Positions 1 to 10,348 of a stretch of DNA of 64,000 bases are shown piece after piece. The stretch lies in NCBI RefSeq assembly GCF_030848805.1, contig NC_092362.1:12380157-12444156 (forward strand), given 5' to 3'. Numbering within the stretch: the first letter of the stretch is position 1; each line of letters opens with the position of its first letter. The notes under the pieces were generated by a model. It made no database searches. It was not told the DNA's origin and saw only the letters and a program-made list of their open reading frames with translations. Made by a program: the position numbers and the translations under genes. The DNA comes from Temnothorax longispinosus (lineage: Eukaryota; Arthropoda; Insecta; Hymenoptera; Formicidae).

Positions 1-1444
1 AATCGATCCGCGAAAGCGAATCCGCGACAACATTTTGTGAACCAGCGACATGTTCAATATGCGTTGTGAACTGCGCGATATATGACAATTGGCGAAGTTG
101 TCGCGGGGACGCCTTGTCAGACCGTTGCATAAACGCGTACATGAGCGGTTTATGGTCGGTCAAAATTTTAAACTCGCGTCTTTCTACAAAATGACGAAAG
201 TAATTAACGGCTTCAAAAATTGCCGTGAGCTCTCGGTCGTAAGCGCTATACCGAGTTTGCGCGGGGGAGAATTTGTGCGAAAAAAATGCTAAGGGCTCCC
301 AAGTATCCCGTTTTTTCTGTTCAAGAACTGCCCCCATGGCGAAATCGGAGGCATCCGCGATTATACGGAGTTCCGCGCCAATATGGGGATGCACCAGCAT
401 TGCAGCGTTAGCGAGGCCGTTTTTGGTTTTTTCAAACGCTTCGATTAATTCGTCAAACCATACGATTACACGCTTATCGTTTTTACGCGAGTCGACTAGT
501 AATGCATTTAGTGGTGCTTGAGATTCTGCCGCGCGAGGGATGTTGCGACGGTAAAAATTTATCATGCCGAGAAAACGGCGTAGGTCGGCGGTGGTTTTGG
601 GTCTAGGAAATTTGGTAATCGCCTCAACTTTTTCTGGGATGGGGCTGATTCCTTTACCATTTATTATATACCCGAGAAACTTTAGTTCATGTGCGCCGAA
701 CACGCATTTTTCAACATTAAGGCAAAAGTGAAACTCTTTAAGCCTTTGAAATATTATGCGTAAATGTTTATTGTGCTCCTCTGGAGAAGAGGAATCAATT
801 AGGATATCATCCATATAAATGAAAACAAAATCTAGATCGCCTAAAGCGCGATTTATATAACGTTGAAAAGATTGACCGGCATTACGGAGGCCAAAGGTCA
901 TAAATAAGTATTCGAATAACCCGAAAGGGGTTATGATAGCTGTTTTCTCAATGTCCTCGGGGGCCATTGGAATTTAATTATAGGCTTTATATAAGTCGAG
1001 GGATGAAAAAATTGTTTTATCGTGTAGATTAACGGAGCAGTCATGCAGGTGAGGGGTGGGGTATCTATCAGGTCGCGTGATTGCATTTACACCGCGGTAA
1101 TCACCGCACACCCGCCAGGTGCCGTCTTTTTTGCGGACTAAATGAATAGGACTGGCCCATGGACTGCTAGAGGGGCGGCAAATGCCTGCTTTGACTAAAG
1201 CTCTGATCTCGGCCTTTGCGGCCTTAAGTTTATCAGGAGGAAGGCGCCTAGCGCGCGCAGCGACTGGAGGGCCGGTGGTGATAATATGATGAAACACGTC
1301 ACAATTGGACGGCGGGGCGAGGGGAAAGGCTCCTGTTATTTGTGTATTATTTGCTGCAAAGAGCTCTAATTCGGAGGGCTTTCCCTTGATCCTATCGATA
1401 GCGGGTACAAGAGAGATATCCGCGCCTGTATCGACAAGGAACAT
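1..1444 (-). pseudogene. pol: Gypsy-type retrotransposon pol: protease, reverse transcriptase, RNase H (truncated by window edge)
   Basis: Read on the minus strand this encodes the aspartic protease active site (LVDTGADIS, near 1440), then the reverse transcriptase fingers and palm with the catalytic YMDDIL at 800-817, then RNase H-type sequence (IIADASDF, TDHKPLMYAF). The frame runs off the left edge near the end of RNase H, so integrase and the other LTR lie outside. The enzyme would copy element RNA into cDNA in cytoplasmic particles. One in-frame TAA at 974-976 interrupts the palm directly after DLYKAYN; the frame is otherwise open from 972 to 1. A second in-frame stop sits just upstream of the protease (about 1445). 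The copy is therefore inactive but lightly decayed. Gag lies directly upstream. Confidence 0.9.
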
Positions 1445-1527
1445 TTAGCCACTGGTACGATCACGGACGTGGAGACGGTTAGAAATTTGAAGGCCCTTAC
1501 CGACCGTCTCCGAACGGAAAGGGTGAT

Positions 1528-2466
1528 TTAGTTTTTTGGATCTTTCAACGAACGGGAATTGGATTGCGAACACGAATTTAGTGTTTTTCGCAGATTTTCG
1601 TATTCTTTTTTAAATGAGGCCGTCATATCGGCAATCATATCGCTAAATTGCTGCATCACGGTTTCTGCGAGAGGGGGTGTATTTCCCTTGTTTATGGCGG
1701 ACGCGTAAGACTCGCCTCCGATATTGCTCTCAGCTATTCGGTCGGCGGTCTCGGCTAGACGGTTGAGGTCGGTAATTCTCGTAGCTATCAGGATCGCGCG
1801 GTGTTGGCGTGGTAATTGATCAAGGAAAATTGATTTTATTATACTGTCATCCACCTTTCCGCTATTAAGTCCGCGCAATCGACTGAAGATTAACGAAGGT
1901 TTTCCGTCGGTCCCGACTTGTCCCGATAAAAGTTTTCGTAATTTTGTTTCGTCTGAAGGTGCGTATGCCGCGATAATTCGAGCTTTAACCTGCTCATAAA
2001 TATCCGTTGGGGAAGGGTTTAAAGTAATTATGTCCCTTACGTATCCCAATACTTCGACATCGAGTGCAGCGAGTACGGTATCGGCTTTAGTGAACTCTGC
2101 AGTGATCCTAGAATTTCTCATGAGAATCTCAGCCTGGATAAACCACAATGCTGGGTCAATTTGTGAAAACGGGGGGAGCTTGGGAACCCAGAAGTTATCT
2201 ATACACGGAATTTGCATATTATTATCAATCGCGTTTGAATTAACTGTATCAAGGCCCTGATCGCTCAACTGGGTACGCAATTGCGCAAACTGGTCAAGAA
2301 ATTGCGTGAACTGGGTTTGTAATTGCGCGAGCTGGTTTTCCGCTACCTCCGCTCGGGATTGGGAAGCTGTAGAATCTGTGTTCGACATTGTTTGAAATTT
2401 ACAGTAAGCTACTAGCAAAACGAGAGCGATAAACAGCATAAACAACATGAGCGTTAAATATAACAC
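1528..2466 (-). CDS. gag: Gypsy retrotransposon Gag-like protein
   Basis: The 312-codon ORF has a Q/L-rich coiled-coil-like N terminus (about residues 36-70). It is followed by the block around VPKLPPFSQIDPALWFIQAE (about 93-112), which is typical of capsid proteins of insect Gypsy elements, and a helical capsid region to about residue 270. A capsid role, packaging element RNA, is inferred from the family. The first 26 residues are a hydrophobic run encoded by a small sequence repeat, so the Met at 2386-2388 is a more likely start. The CCHC zinc knuckle or Cys-rich tail expected before the protease is absent. About 80 bases of open sequence in another frame (GKGLQISNRLHVRDR) link to the protease, so part of the gag-pol junction has probably been deleted. 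Confidence 0.8.
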   Translation of the reverse strand: MLYLTLMLFMLFIALVLLVAYCKFQTMSNTDSTASQSRAEVAENQLAQLQTQFTQFLDQFAQLRTQLSDQGLDTVNSNAIDNNMQIPCIDNFWVPKLPPFSQIDPALWFIQAEILMRNSRITAEFTKADTVLAALDVEVLGYVRDIITLNPSPTDIYEQVKARIIAAYAPSDETKLRKLLSGQVGTDGKPSLIFSRLRGLNSGKVDDSIIKSIFLDQLPRQHRAILIATRITDLNRLAETADRIAESNIGGESYASAINKGNTPPLAETVMQQFSDMIADMTASFKKEYENLRKTLNSCSQSNSRSLKDPKN

Positions 2467-3125
2467 GAGCGTTAAACGATATAAACGATATAAACGACAC
2501 GAGTGTTAAGAAATGACGGCGCGGGGCGGATTACTATCCTTCGTTTAAATTACTGTAGTCTGGGTAAAATCTAAAGCCCCGGTGACGATGGGACCCAAGG
2601 CGCCGGAGACGTTGGCTTCACGCATTAAATGTCTCAACGACGACGGAATCCAAGGCGCCGGTGTCGTTGGCTTCACGCAATCAAATCGATGAGGCGACAG
2701 CGACGTTGTCGATCCGTGGCATCGGCGGAGAAAAGCCGGTCGCGCACCATCAGGAGAAGGCGGTAACGGCGGCGGCGGAGAAGGGCCGGACGCACACCAG
2801 GGGATGGTCGTGGTAACAAGACGGCAGAACCGCTGTGGCCACCCGGGCGCCGGTAGGGTCTCACGTGCCCGCCTCGTGCCTCGTATAAAAAGCGCGGCAA
2901 GAAAAATGGCCGCCCGAATAATGTTTCGGCGCGGCAAGGCTGGCTGGCCGCAGCGTGGGCAAATAACAGCCAGGGACGCGGGCATAGGAATGTACTTTGC
3001 GGTTGCGGGTAATTTGATCCGCTACTTCTGCGTTCGTTCCTCGGGGAAGACTGGTCCACACGAGGATTTATCTCTGACTCGGGCTTCCGGTAGCAATTTG
3101 TGCAAGAACCGTTGCATGTTTTTTA
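2467..3125 (-). other. Gypsy 5' leader region
   Basis: This is sequence between the candidate primer-binding site and gag. It is GC-rich and holds a direct repeat of about 30 bp (copies near 2592-2622 and 2648-2677, both containing GGCGCCGG and TTGGCTTCACGC). Short ORFs here show no family motif and I regard them as leader, not genes. Confidence 0.5.
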
Positions 3126-3139
3126 GTCGTGGTCACCAA
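3126..3139 (-). promoter_or_regulatory. Candidate primer-binding site of the Gypsy element
   Basis: On the minus strand, TTGGTGACCACGAC follows directly after a CCTACA end. This TTGGTGAC/TGGCGACC-type sequence sits immediately after the 5' LTR in many insect Gypsy elements, where a tRNA 3' end primes minus-strand synthesis. The identity of the tRNA is not resolved. Confidence 0.5.
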
Positions 3140-3330
3140 TGTAGGTATTTGGTACCGCAGAAGGTCGATTATGCCTCCGGGTGTCGGCCTACTACCGACG
3201 TCTTGACGAGAGAAATCGAGGAATAATTACACACTCGATTACTGCTGATAAAATAATACTTTATTGCAGATCACGCAACTGCCACGAGAGTCAATACAAA
3301 TCTAACGGTCGTCGTAACTCAGTTCTGCCA
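3140..3330 (-). repeat. Probable 5' LTR of the Gypsy element
   Basis: The segment starts on the plus strand with TGTAGG next to the PBS. On the minus strand it contains AATAAAGTATTATTTTATC, a plausible polyadenylation signal. The far boundary is uncertain because the second LTR is outside the window. A CA at 3329-3330 is the best candidate, giving about 191 bp. Decayed LINE sequence begins directly beyond. Confidence 0.4.
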
Positions 3331-3342
3331 ACCTCGTAACTC

Positions 3343-4712
3343 TCAACCCCTCTTGCTAGCGCAGGAGAGGGGGGCTGACCAATCGGAAGGGAGACAAATA
3401 TGCTGCTCCCTACACTCCTCACTTTTTAACCTTACCATAAATGTCAGCCATTCCCCTCTCTGTCCTATCATGATTACCTCCTTCACCTCCACCTTCACTC
3501 TCAGTTCTTCTGTGAAAAATTGCATCATCTTCTTCCAGTTTGAGTTGTTTCCTCCCCATCTATTCTTCTCAACTCTGATTATCACGTTCTTCCTTTTCTT
3601 CTCTTCCTCGTCTTCTTCATTCTCTTCGTACCACCATTTTTTCCTGCATACTTCTTCCTATTTTTCCTCACTCTCTTCCTTCTTCCTTTTACCCGAAACT
3701 TACTCCATTTTATAAACTTTCCTTTTCAATATCTCCACTTCTTCTCTCAGCTCTTTTATTTCCGCCTTAAGGTTCTTCATCGTCCTCCTTGTTCGTCCCT
3801 CCATTAGCATCTCTATCGCCTCCATATCAATCTCTACCGTTCCTCTGACTTTCGTCTTTCCGTCCATCTTTCTTTTCCTTTCCTTCCGTGGTATCTGAAA
3901 CAAATTATCGAATATCTTATATGTTTATCACCTATGTGCTCTCCTGTTTATCACCTATGTGCTCTCCTCCTCTAGTTCACCTTCACCCTTATTGCCACTC
4001 CTTACCTTTGCAACTTTTCGCAATCACTTTTCTCGATATCCTGCTTTCTTTCTTTTATCGTACCTTTTGTTACACAGCTCGCTCTTACTATCGCCACGTG
4101 CGTCTCTTGCCTGTTCCCCTTCTTACCTTCGATCTTTTCCATCGATCACTTGGTCTTGCCACCTGTCCGTCGCACACGTTGCGGCGACACCGGTCTGTTC
4201 TGCCGCCTTCGATCCCCTTGCTTTTGCCGTCTGTCCGTCGCACACGTTGCGGTGATACTGGTCTGTTCTGCAGCTTTCACATCCGTTGTCACTTCCTCCT
4301 TTTCCCAGGTTTCTCTCCTCTTCTCTCCTTCTCTGCATCTTCTCCCTCTCTATCCCTCTTCGCCTCTTTATTTTTTCCGCCATTCACTCCTCTTCTTTAA
4401 AGTTCCTTTGTTTTCATTCCATCTCAACTCTTTGTTGTCCACCCACATCTTCTGGTAACCAATTGTCGTTTTCTTTCTCGCCTCTCTTTCTTCTTTTGCT
4501 CTCCTTATTTCCTTCTGTATCTGTCTTTCCATTTTGGTAAGGTCGTCGTTCAGAAAGCTGTCATATTTTTTCCCTAACTCTTTCCTCGATCTCATTATCT
4601 CCCTTTTGGCCTTCCAGTTCCTGTACTTCAGCATTGTCATTTTATTATCTCCGTATCCTATTTCCTGCACTTCCTCGATGACTACTTCTGTTTTATTTAT
4701 TTCTCCTATCAT
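3343..4712 (-). pseudogene. Decayed non-LTR retrotransposon ORF1
   Basis: Three minus-strand segments in different frames (4712-4368, 3903-3700, 3585-3343) read as Lys/Glu-rich coiled coil followed by a small folded domain with the pattern ELRVKVEVKEV...GEWLTFMVRLKS. This resembles the RNA-binding ORF1 of LINEs common in ant genomes. The plus strand is extremely pyrimidine-rich as a result. ORF1 proteins bind LINE RNA and act as chaperones; here frameshifts and stops make it non-functional. Internal duplications (4155-4279, and a 24-bp one near 3928-3965) add to the decay. No EN/RT ORF2 is adjacent. Confidence 0.55.
4155..4279. repeat. 68-bp tandem duplication
   Basis: Two copies offset by exactly 68 bp share TGTCCGTCGCACACGTTGCG and the following CGGTCTGTTCTG-type block. 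They lie inside the decayed LINE ORF1. Confidence 0.8.
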
Positions 4713-4759
4713 CTTCTCGGTATATTCTCAATATTCTCAAAATATTGAGTTTTTCTTTT

Positions 4760-5352
4760 GAAAGAGCAGCATGTACGTGTAAGAATAATTAATTATATAG
4801 ATTTAATAAATAATCATTGATAATATCAAAAACAAGCTAATTTCAGTAATTATTAAACATCAAAATGACTTTCTTGATACTTATATCACTACTTGTTAAA
4901 CTATAATCTTTGCAAATATAATATTATTACTTTACTTAAAGAATACAGATTAACAATTTTCCTTTTCCTATTTAGATATACTGTAAAACAGAATGTAAAT
5001 AGGCTATCATGTAACAAATATGAATGTGATTTTAACATAAGAAAAATAATGACTTAATAAATTAATTGAAACCACAAGTATAAATAAAATAACATCACGA
5101 GAAAATATAAAAAATTTAAAATTATAAAGAAAACCGTACAAGCAAAACATTTTTATTATTATATACCTAGTTTCAGAAACTGTGAAGGAACCAATTTTGC
5201 AAGATTCTTTTTTAGGGAATCATTTTTTTCCTAATTTTACCTATAAAATATTTATATAAGTAATATATACAATTACATTTTAGTAATTTATTTTAATAAA
5301 ATTTTTATTATAAAACCAGTTTATTACAAAGTAAAAAAAAATTAATATATTT
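4760..5352. other. AT-rich spacer
   Basis: Very AT-rich sequence. I see no ORF, repeat end or RNA gene in it. Confidence 0.6.
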
Positions 5353-5829
5353 TTAAAAATGATTATTGACGTATTTTTGGTATATTACAACTTGGTTGCC
5401 ACAACCACGGCCACGACCACGACCATGACCTCCACGACCACGACCGCCACGACCACGACCACCATGATCACGTCCTCTTCCTCGTCCACGACCTCGACCA
5501 CGACCATAGTTATATCGGCCTCGTCCTGGCCAGTTTTTTATTCGTTCCTCCCGAATCTGTCTCCTTATAGTCTGCAGTTCTCTCTGCAGCTCTAATATAC
5601 GCGCATTTTGTGATTGTTGTTGTCGCGCCTGGTGTTGCACCTCCTTTTCTCGTTGTGCCTGTTGTTGCTCCTGTTGCTGCTGTTGCTGCTGCTGTTGTTT
5701 CTCTGCATTTTCTGTAACGGCAGAAAGCAAACGTTGTTTTCTTCGTTGTTTACACTTAGCGCGTGAGCGCTGTAACGCCGCTTTTCCCGGTCGTCTCCGG
5801 AAAAATCTTACGTCTATATTAAACAACAT
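5353..5829 (-). CDS. Uncharacterised Q-rich and RG-repeat ORF
   Basis: A 158-codon ORF from an ATG at 5829. It has a basic N terminus (Arg/Lys-rich, about 8-34), a polyglutamine stretch (about 45-58), a charged helical segment (ILELQRELQTIRRQIREERI, about 78-97), then a run of RG/GRG repeats (about 101-142). RG repeats in real proteins bind RNA or mediate condensation. Here the nucleotide sequence is a simple GACCAC-type repeat and the Q tract a TGC/TGT repeat, so the composition may be an accident of microsatellites. No splice or promoter evidence was found, and no family is recognised. Confidence 0.35.
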   Translation of the reverse strand: MLFNIDVRFFRRRPGKAALQRSRAKCKQRRKQRLLSAVTENAEKQQQQQQQQQEQQQAQREKEVQHQARQQQSQNARILELQRELQTIRRQIREERIKNWPGRGRYNYGRGRGRGRGRGRDHGGRGRGGRGRGGHGRGRGRGCGNQVVIYQKYVNNHF

Positions 5830-6156
5830 GAATTATAACATATTTTAAGTCTTAAAAAAACAAAAAATAACGTCTAAAAATGTGATTAATAAAATAATAA
5901 ACGTAAACTGATTAAGTAGAGCGTAATTGTTAAAAAAAACATTTAAAATATTAAAAGTAAATTTGACTTTGAGATGAGTGCGCCAACCGGGGCATTACGC
6001 ACAAAATTGACGACCACGTATTAGTATGGCAGTTTGTCTATTTTTATTTTTATTTTTAAAACGGAAAAAAAACTAAGAGATTAATGCAGAAAAAATATTT
6101 TTTCTAATTTTGTTTTTATTTAAGAAATTGGAAGTGATTTTTATGTGACCTGCAAA
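5830..6156. other. AT-rich spacer
   Basis: No supported feature. Confidence 0.5.
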
Positions 6157-6421
6157 TGACTATTCAAGGTCACATTAATCCCCCCTTCGAAACAACTTTT
6201 GTCTGAAAATAGTTATTTGTTGTCTCCTGTTGCGGAATGAGAACATTACCGCACCGTTTCGAGCGGAAAATCTCTCGTGTGTGAAATCGGCCATCCGTCG
6301 CACTGAGGGCGCGCGCGCAATAGGCCAATTTTCACGCACGTGTTACATAAACGTTTTTCCGTATCTTTTATATTTTTCGAGATATTTGCCTGGCTCTTTT
6401 AAAATGGGCCACCCTGTACAA
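6157..6421. repeat. Fragment of a fold-back/MITE family ending in CCACCCTGTA
   Basis: The block contains CCCCCCTTCGAAACAACTTT followed by TGTCTGAAAATAG, and ends AAAATGGGCCACCCTGTAC. The same word combination (an AACAACTTTTGTCT-type block plus an ATTTTAANTGAT/CCTGTA end) occurs in the complete fold-back at 54868-55746, and the CCACCCTGTAT end recurs near 23880. The left end is missing, so this is a truncated relative. Confidence 0.5.
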
Positions 6422-6804
6422 TTATTAATATAACATAACATATATACCTTCATCTATCGTATTATCCATCATCGTTTTATCTTCATCATTCCAATTAAAT
6501 CACCAACGTCCTTGGAAACCTCGTCGGCCATGATAATCAATAATTAGTTTTATCAAGACGGACGAACACCTTTGTCTTGCTCTTGCTTGGCTTTTCTTCT
6601 CCTTTTATTTATATGGCACCCGCTTCTCTGAAGGGCACGATACGGCCAGCGATCTTCGTAATATGGCACAGGTTGATGAACGCAACACACAAAAAGCCGC
6701 TCTTGCTCTTTGAACCGAATCCGTCCGCCATTAACGCCGCCGAAAATTACGCCGCGAACCATCGAAAGAGACAGCCTCCCCACTCTCGTACTTAGCGAGT
6801 TTAA
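6422..6804. other. Unassigned spacer left of the Harbinger element
   Basis: Short ORFs only; no motif recognised. It ends in the TAA target duplication at 6802-6804. Confidence 0.4.
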
Positions 6805-7354
6805 AGGCCATCGCACACAAAATGCATAGAACATAGACATAACATAGCATAAGCATAAGAAAAATACGCAATCTACACAAGTACGCATAGCTAGAGTCCT
6901 ACGCATAGCATAACTTCACTCCAATCAGAGACTGAAGAAGAACCTCCTAACCTAAATATTATTGACATTTGTCAAAAGCGAGAGAAATACGAGAAGTGCG
7001 CACAATAGAACACATATTAGGAAGAATTAAAGAATAATATTAAGAATCTTAAATATTAAGAATCGAAAATACAAATAATAATTAAACGTAACGCACAATA
7101 GAAAAGAATAAAATATGAGATAAATATAGGAAGATAAATATAGGAACACTCCTTTATTACAGGATATTTCTGTATTTATATAGCATAATATTTAATATTT
7201 ATTCTTATTCTTAATATATGTTTTATTGTGTGAAGGGCCTTTTGTATTAAATAACTAGAACTTCCAGTTGGAGACGCGGCGATATTCTAAGTTGTTACCA
7301 AAGAGAAAGTTAAATCGGCCTGAACAGCGCTTTCCTCAAATATCGTTTAATATA

Positions 7355-7798
7355 ATGGACACGGATGACACGGACGATTATATCGCACTTATCGCAGTAA
7401 TAGCGTGTTATAAAATTTTACGAAAACGTAAGCGGAATAATAATAAACGATTATGGGTACGACCGATATATGCGGCTCGACCACAATTTGGTGATTTCGA
7501 ACATCTCTTTCAAGAGCTAAAAGAAAAAGAAGATTCAGTAATGTTCTTCAAATATACTCGAATGAATGTCTCTACTTTTTATAAATTAATAGATCTATTG
7601 CGACCTCACGTACAAAAGAACAATTGGAGAGCATTGTCAGCAGAACAACGGATTCTTATTATTCTCAGGTATTTGTAAATCTTTACTGTAGATATCGGTT
7701 TATCATTACAGTAAATGTTGGTTTTGCTACATAATTTTGTTTCAGTCCAGATATCTTGCGACAGGTGATCAAATATCTTCAATTGCCTTTGCGCATAG
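7355..7798 (+). pseudogene. HARBI1-like transposase, N-terminal exons
   Basis: Start chosen at the ATG 7355 (MDTDDTDDYIALIAVI). The first exon ends at 7668 (CTCAG|GTATTT) and an 82-bp intron (7669-7750) joins in frame to YLATGDQISSIAFAHSV, exactly where HARBI1 proteins have the LRYLATGD helix-turn-helix region. The protein should cut and join element ends together with its Myb/MADF partner. The reading frame is lost at about 7799, where foreign sequence begins; the catalytic half resumes at about 9352. Confidence 0.85.
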
Positions 7799-9346
7799 TG
7801 TGACCGGACGGAGGTTCGGTGTTACCATTACTCGCTCTTATGCTTGGTTCATACGGTCGCCACTCGGTTTTGATCTATGCCTACCGAGAAAGATTAATGG
7901 AATTTACTGACCCTTTCGATGACTTGCACTAATTCCCCTTTTCTGTTTGTTTCAGGTTCTCCTCGTAGACTCTGGATCTCCGCTGGACCGCTCCGTGGAC
8001 CGTCTCAGGACTGCAGCTGCGCACCACTGACTACGCCTCAGGACCTTCGCTGGACCGTCGCGGGATCTCACGCCTCTGATTGGATCGTGGAACGCCGACA
8101 GGTAAATAATAGGAATCGGGTACGGGTCTCTTAGGATCGTCGCACACGAAATAAATTGGTAATCTTTGTAGCTGGTAAAATATGTAATATATTTCTTCGT
8201 TTCAGATTACAATTAATAATCGCGCACACGAGTTTTTCGAAGTTGCCGTATACGACTGCGTGTACTTTGGCAAACGTTAGTGTTCATTTCTATGTCGCGA
8301 CTCCGACAAGTTCTTTTCTTTACGCGCCCGGCGCGGGATCTTCCCGTCTCAATCGTAACTCAACGTCTCCTTATTGCGAGGAGATGGAAATCGTTAGCCG
8401 ACCGTTCGCTCCGATATCTCGGGAAAGACTCCTCGAATCTTGCACGTCGCTCGACTCCCTCACTCTCTACATTGGTTCCCCACTATCGTTCTGTGATCAC
8501 GCTATCCACAGATGTGTCTGCATGATCGTTCGGAACTACGCAGCAACTGACGCAAACAATTTTTTTGTATCGCTTTCACTTTTCGGAACAAAAGCTGTTT
8601 TTCGACCTTCAACCACCATTACATTTCTGTGTTCCGGACTTCCCCTTATCGCATTCTATAAGAAAATTCATGGGGATACGCAATCAACGACATTAGTTTT
8701 TTTTAACTAAACTCAATGTTTTTATTGCTGAAAACCCGCCTTGCTTTTGCTATCAACCAACAAGTGATTTGCAGTTTCAGAGTTAATAAACGTAAATGAA
8801 CAAATTGGCGAGGTATTGATTCAATAATCATCAATCTTTATAAGAAGAAAGAAATAAATTCACATGATCCCGACTTTAGTTACTTATTGTTAACTAACGC
8901 TTACATCTCCCTTAATTCTAACGGTCTTTATAATGAAAAATAATCGTACAATATTCCTTATACACAAAACAAATTGATTTCGATCATGTCTCATGACTCG
9001 CTATATTCTCTAATCGGACAACATAATACGAAGTAAACTAAACATGATCGGAAGAAACATCAAAATACCTAGTCGTAATTTTCTTATCTTATAAACGTAA
9101 TATCCAACACCATAATCATATTAATATCTAGATTGCCGGATTCGGCATGATGGCTGGCTGAGACTTTTTTGCATCACTGTCGTGATCTCCAGTCCTGGCT
9201 TCCGTACCCTCGTCGTCCACCAGCTCCTCGATGATGCGGCCGTCGTCCAATCTAGTGATGATGACCTTAGGATCAATTTTCCCAACGTCTTTGCGGGCGC
9301 CCTTCGTCGGTATGGGAGCTATAGACAGCAGGCGGCTGCAATAGAA
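7799..9346. other. Insert splitting the HARBI1 gene; contains captured gene-like sequence
   Basis: The HARBI1 frame stops after FAHSV at 7798 and resumes with GESTAYNIIKETC at about 9352, so about 1.55 kb is foreign. It contains a possible plus-strand exon (about 7955-8100, between TGTTTGTTTCAG and GACAG|GTAAAT), unremarkable ORFs at 8156-8710, and a minus-strand terminal exon with its 3' UTR (8721-9335). I found no transposon ends for the insert, so mechanism and exact borders are open. Confidence 0.5.
9128..9335 (-). CDS. Terminal exon of an unrecognised gene, probably captured
   Basis: On the minus strand a good 3' splice site (TATTCTATTGCAG, ending at 9336) opens a frame of 68 codons plus one base, ending with TAG at 9128-9130. 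The peptide is well-behaved (KVIITRLDDGRIIEELVDDE in the middle, acidic, ending PAIMPNPAI) and has balanced codon use unlike the AT-rich surroundings. An AATAAA lies at 8721-8726 on the same strand, giving a 3' UTR of about 400 nt. I do not recognise the protein. Its place inside a broken HARBI1 gene suggests capture of a host gene end by the transposon rather than a resident gene. Confidence 0.45.
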
Positions 9347-9351
9347 TAGGA

Positions 9352-10281
9352 GAATCGACTGCTTACAACATTATTAAAGAAACATGCAGAATAACAGTAA
9401 AAGTTTTAAGCCTAATATATTTAAAGTCGCCTACAGAAGAAAAATGGAAAGAAATAGTTGCTGGATTCTTAAATCGTTGGAATTTCCCCAATTGTCTTGG
9501 AGCAATCGACGGGAAACATTTTACCATCAAAGCACCACCAAATTCCGGTAGCCTGTACTTTAATTATAAGAAGTTTTTCAGTATTGTATTATTAGCTGCA
9601 TGCGATGATCAGTATAAATTTACAATAGTAGACTGTGGCGCGTATTGTAGTGCAAGTGATGGCGGTATATTCGCACAATCTGATTTTGGGAAAGGCTTAA
9701 ATGATGATAATCTTAATATACCCGTCGAAAATTCTAAGTTACTCTTATCTGATATAGAAATGCCTCATTATTTTGTGGCTGATGAGGCATTTCCATTATC
9801 CAAAAGAATAATGCGGCCTTATCCTGGGCATTTTCTAAGTGAGGCAAAGTCTATATTTAATTATCGATTATCTAGAGCCAGACGTGTTATTGAAAATACG
9901 TTTGGTATTCTTGTCTCAAGATGGAGAGTTTTTCAACGCTGCATATGTATGAATCCTGAGCACGTAGATGTAATAATTATAGCGGCAGTAAATTTGCATA
10001 ATTTTTTAATGACGCAAAATAATAGTGCACCTAATGTAGAAAAAATTTACTGTCCTCCGAATTATGTTGACAATGAAGATAATATAGGACATGTTATACA
10101 AGGTGAATGGAGAATAGGTTTAAATAATGCAACTAATTTGCGACCTACTAATGTACGTAGAGTAGTAACACATGCTTACCTTCAAAGGGATACTCTCTGT
10201 GAATACTTGTCATCAGCACAAGGTGCAGTGCCGTGGCAAATTGATTATATTCGTAAAAGACGCAACAAGGATATGTCGTAA
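9352..10281 (+). pseudogene. HARBI1-like transposase, catalytic part
   Basis: The frame reads GESTAYNIIKETC...SPTEEKWKEIVAGF, then CLGAIDGKHFTI (first catalytic Asp), FTIVDCGAYCSASDGGIF (second Asp region), VADEAFPLSKRIMRPYPG, and RRVIENTFGILVSRWRVF (catalytic Glu). It ends in a basic tail at 10281. All three acidic residues of the DDE triad are in place and the frame has no stops, so only the 1.5-kb insert separates it from its N-terminal half. Downstream and convergent is the MADF/BESS partner. Confidence 0.88.
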
Positions 10282-10348
10282 AAATGTATAATCAACTTGT
10301 TTTATAAACGTAATTTTATTTTATAAATGTATAATAAAACCTTTTGTA

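Noticed and set aside
2030..3226. Plus-strand ORFs opposite gag and the Gypsy leader
   Set aside because: Antisense to supported minus-strand Gypsy sequence.
3353..4540. Long plus-strand Ser/Phe/Leu-rich ORFs
   Set aside because: These are antisense shadows of the Lys/Glu-rich LINE ORF1 remnant on the minus strand.
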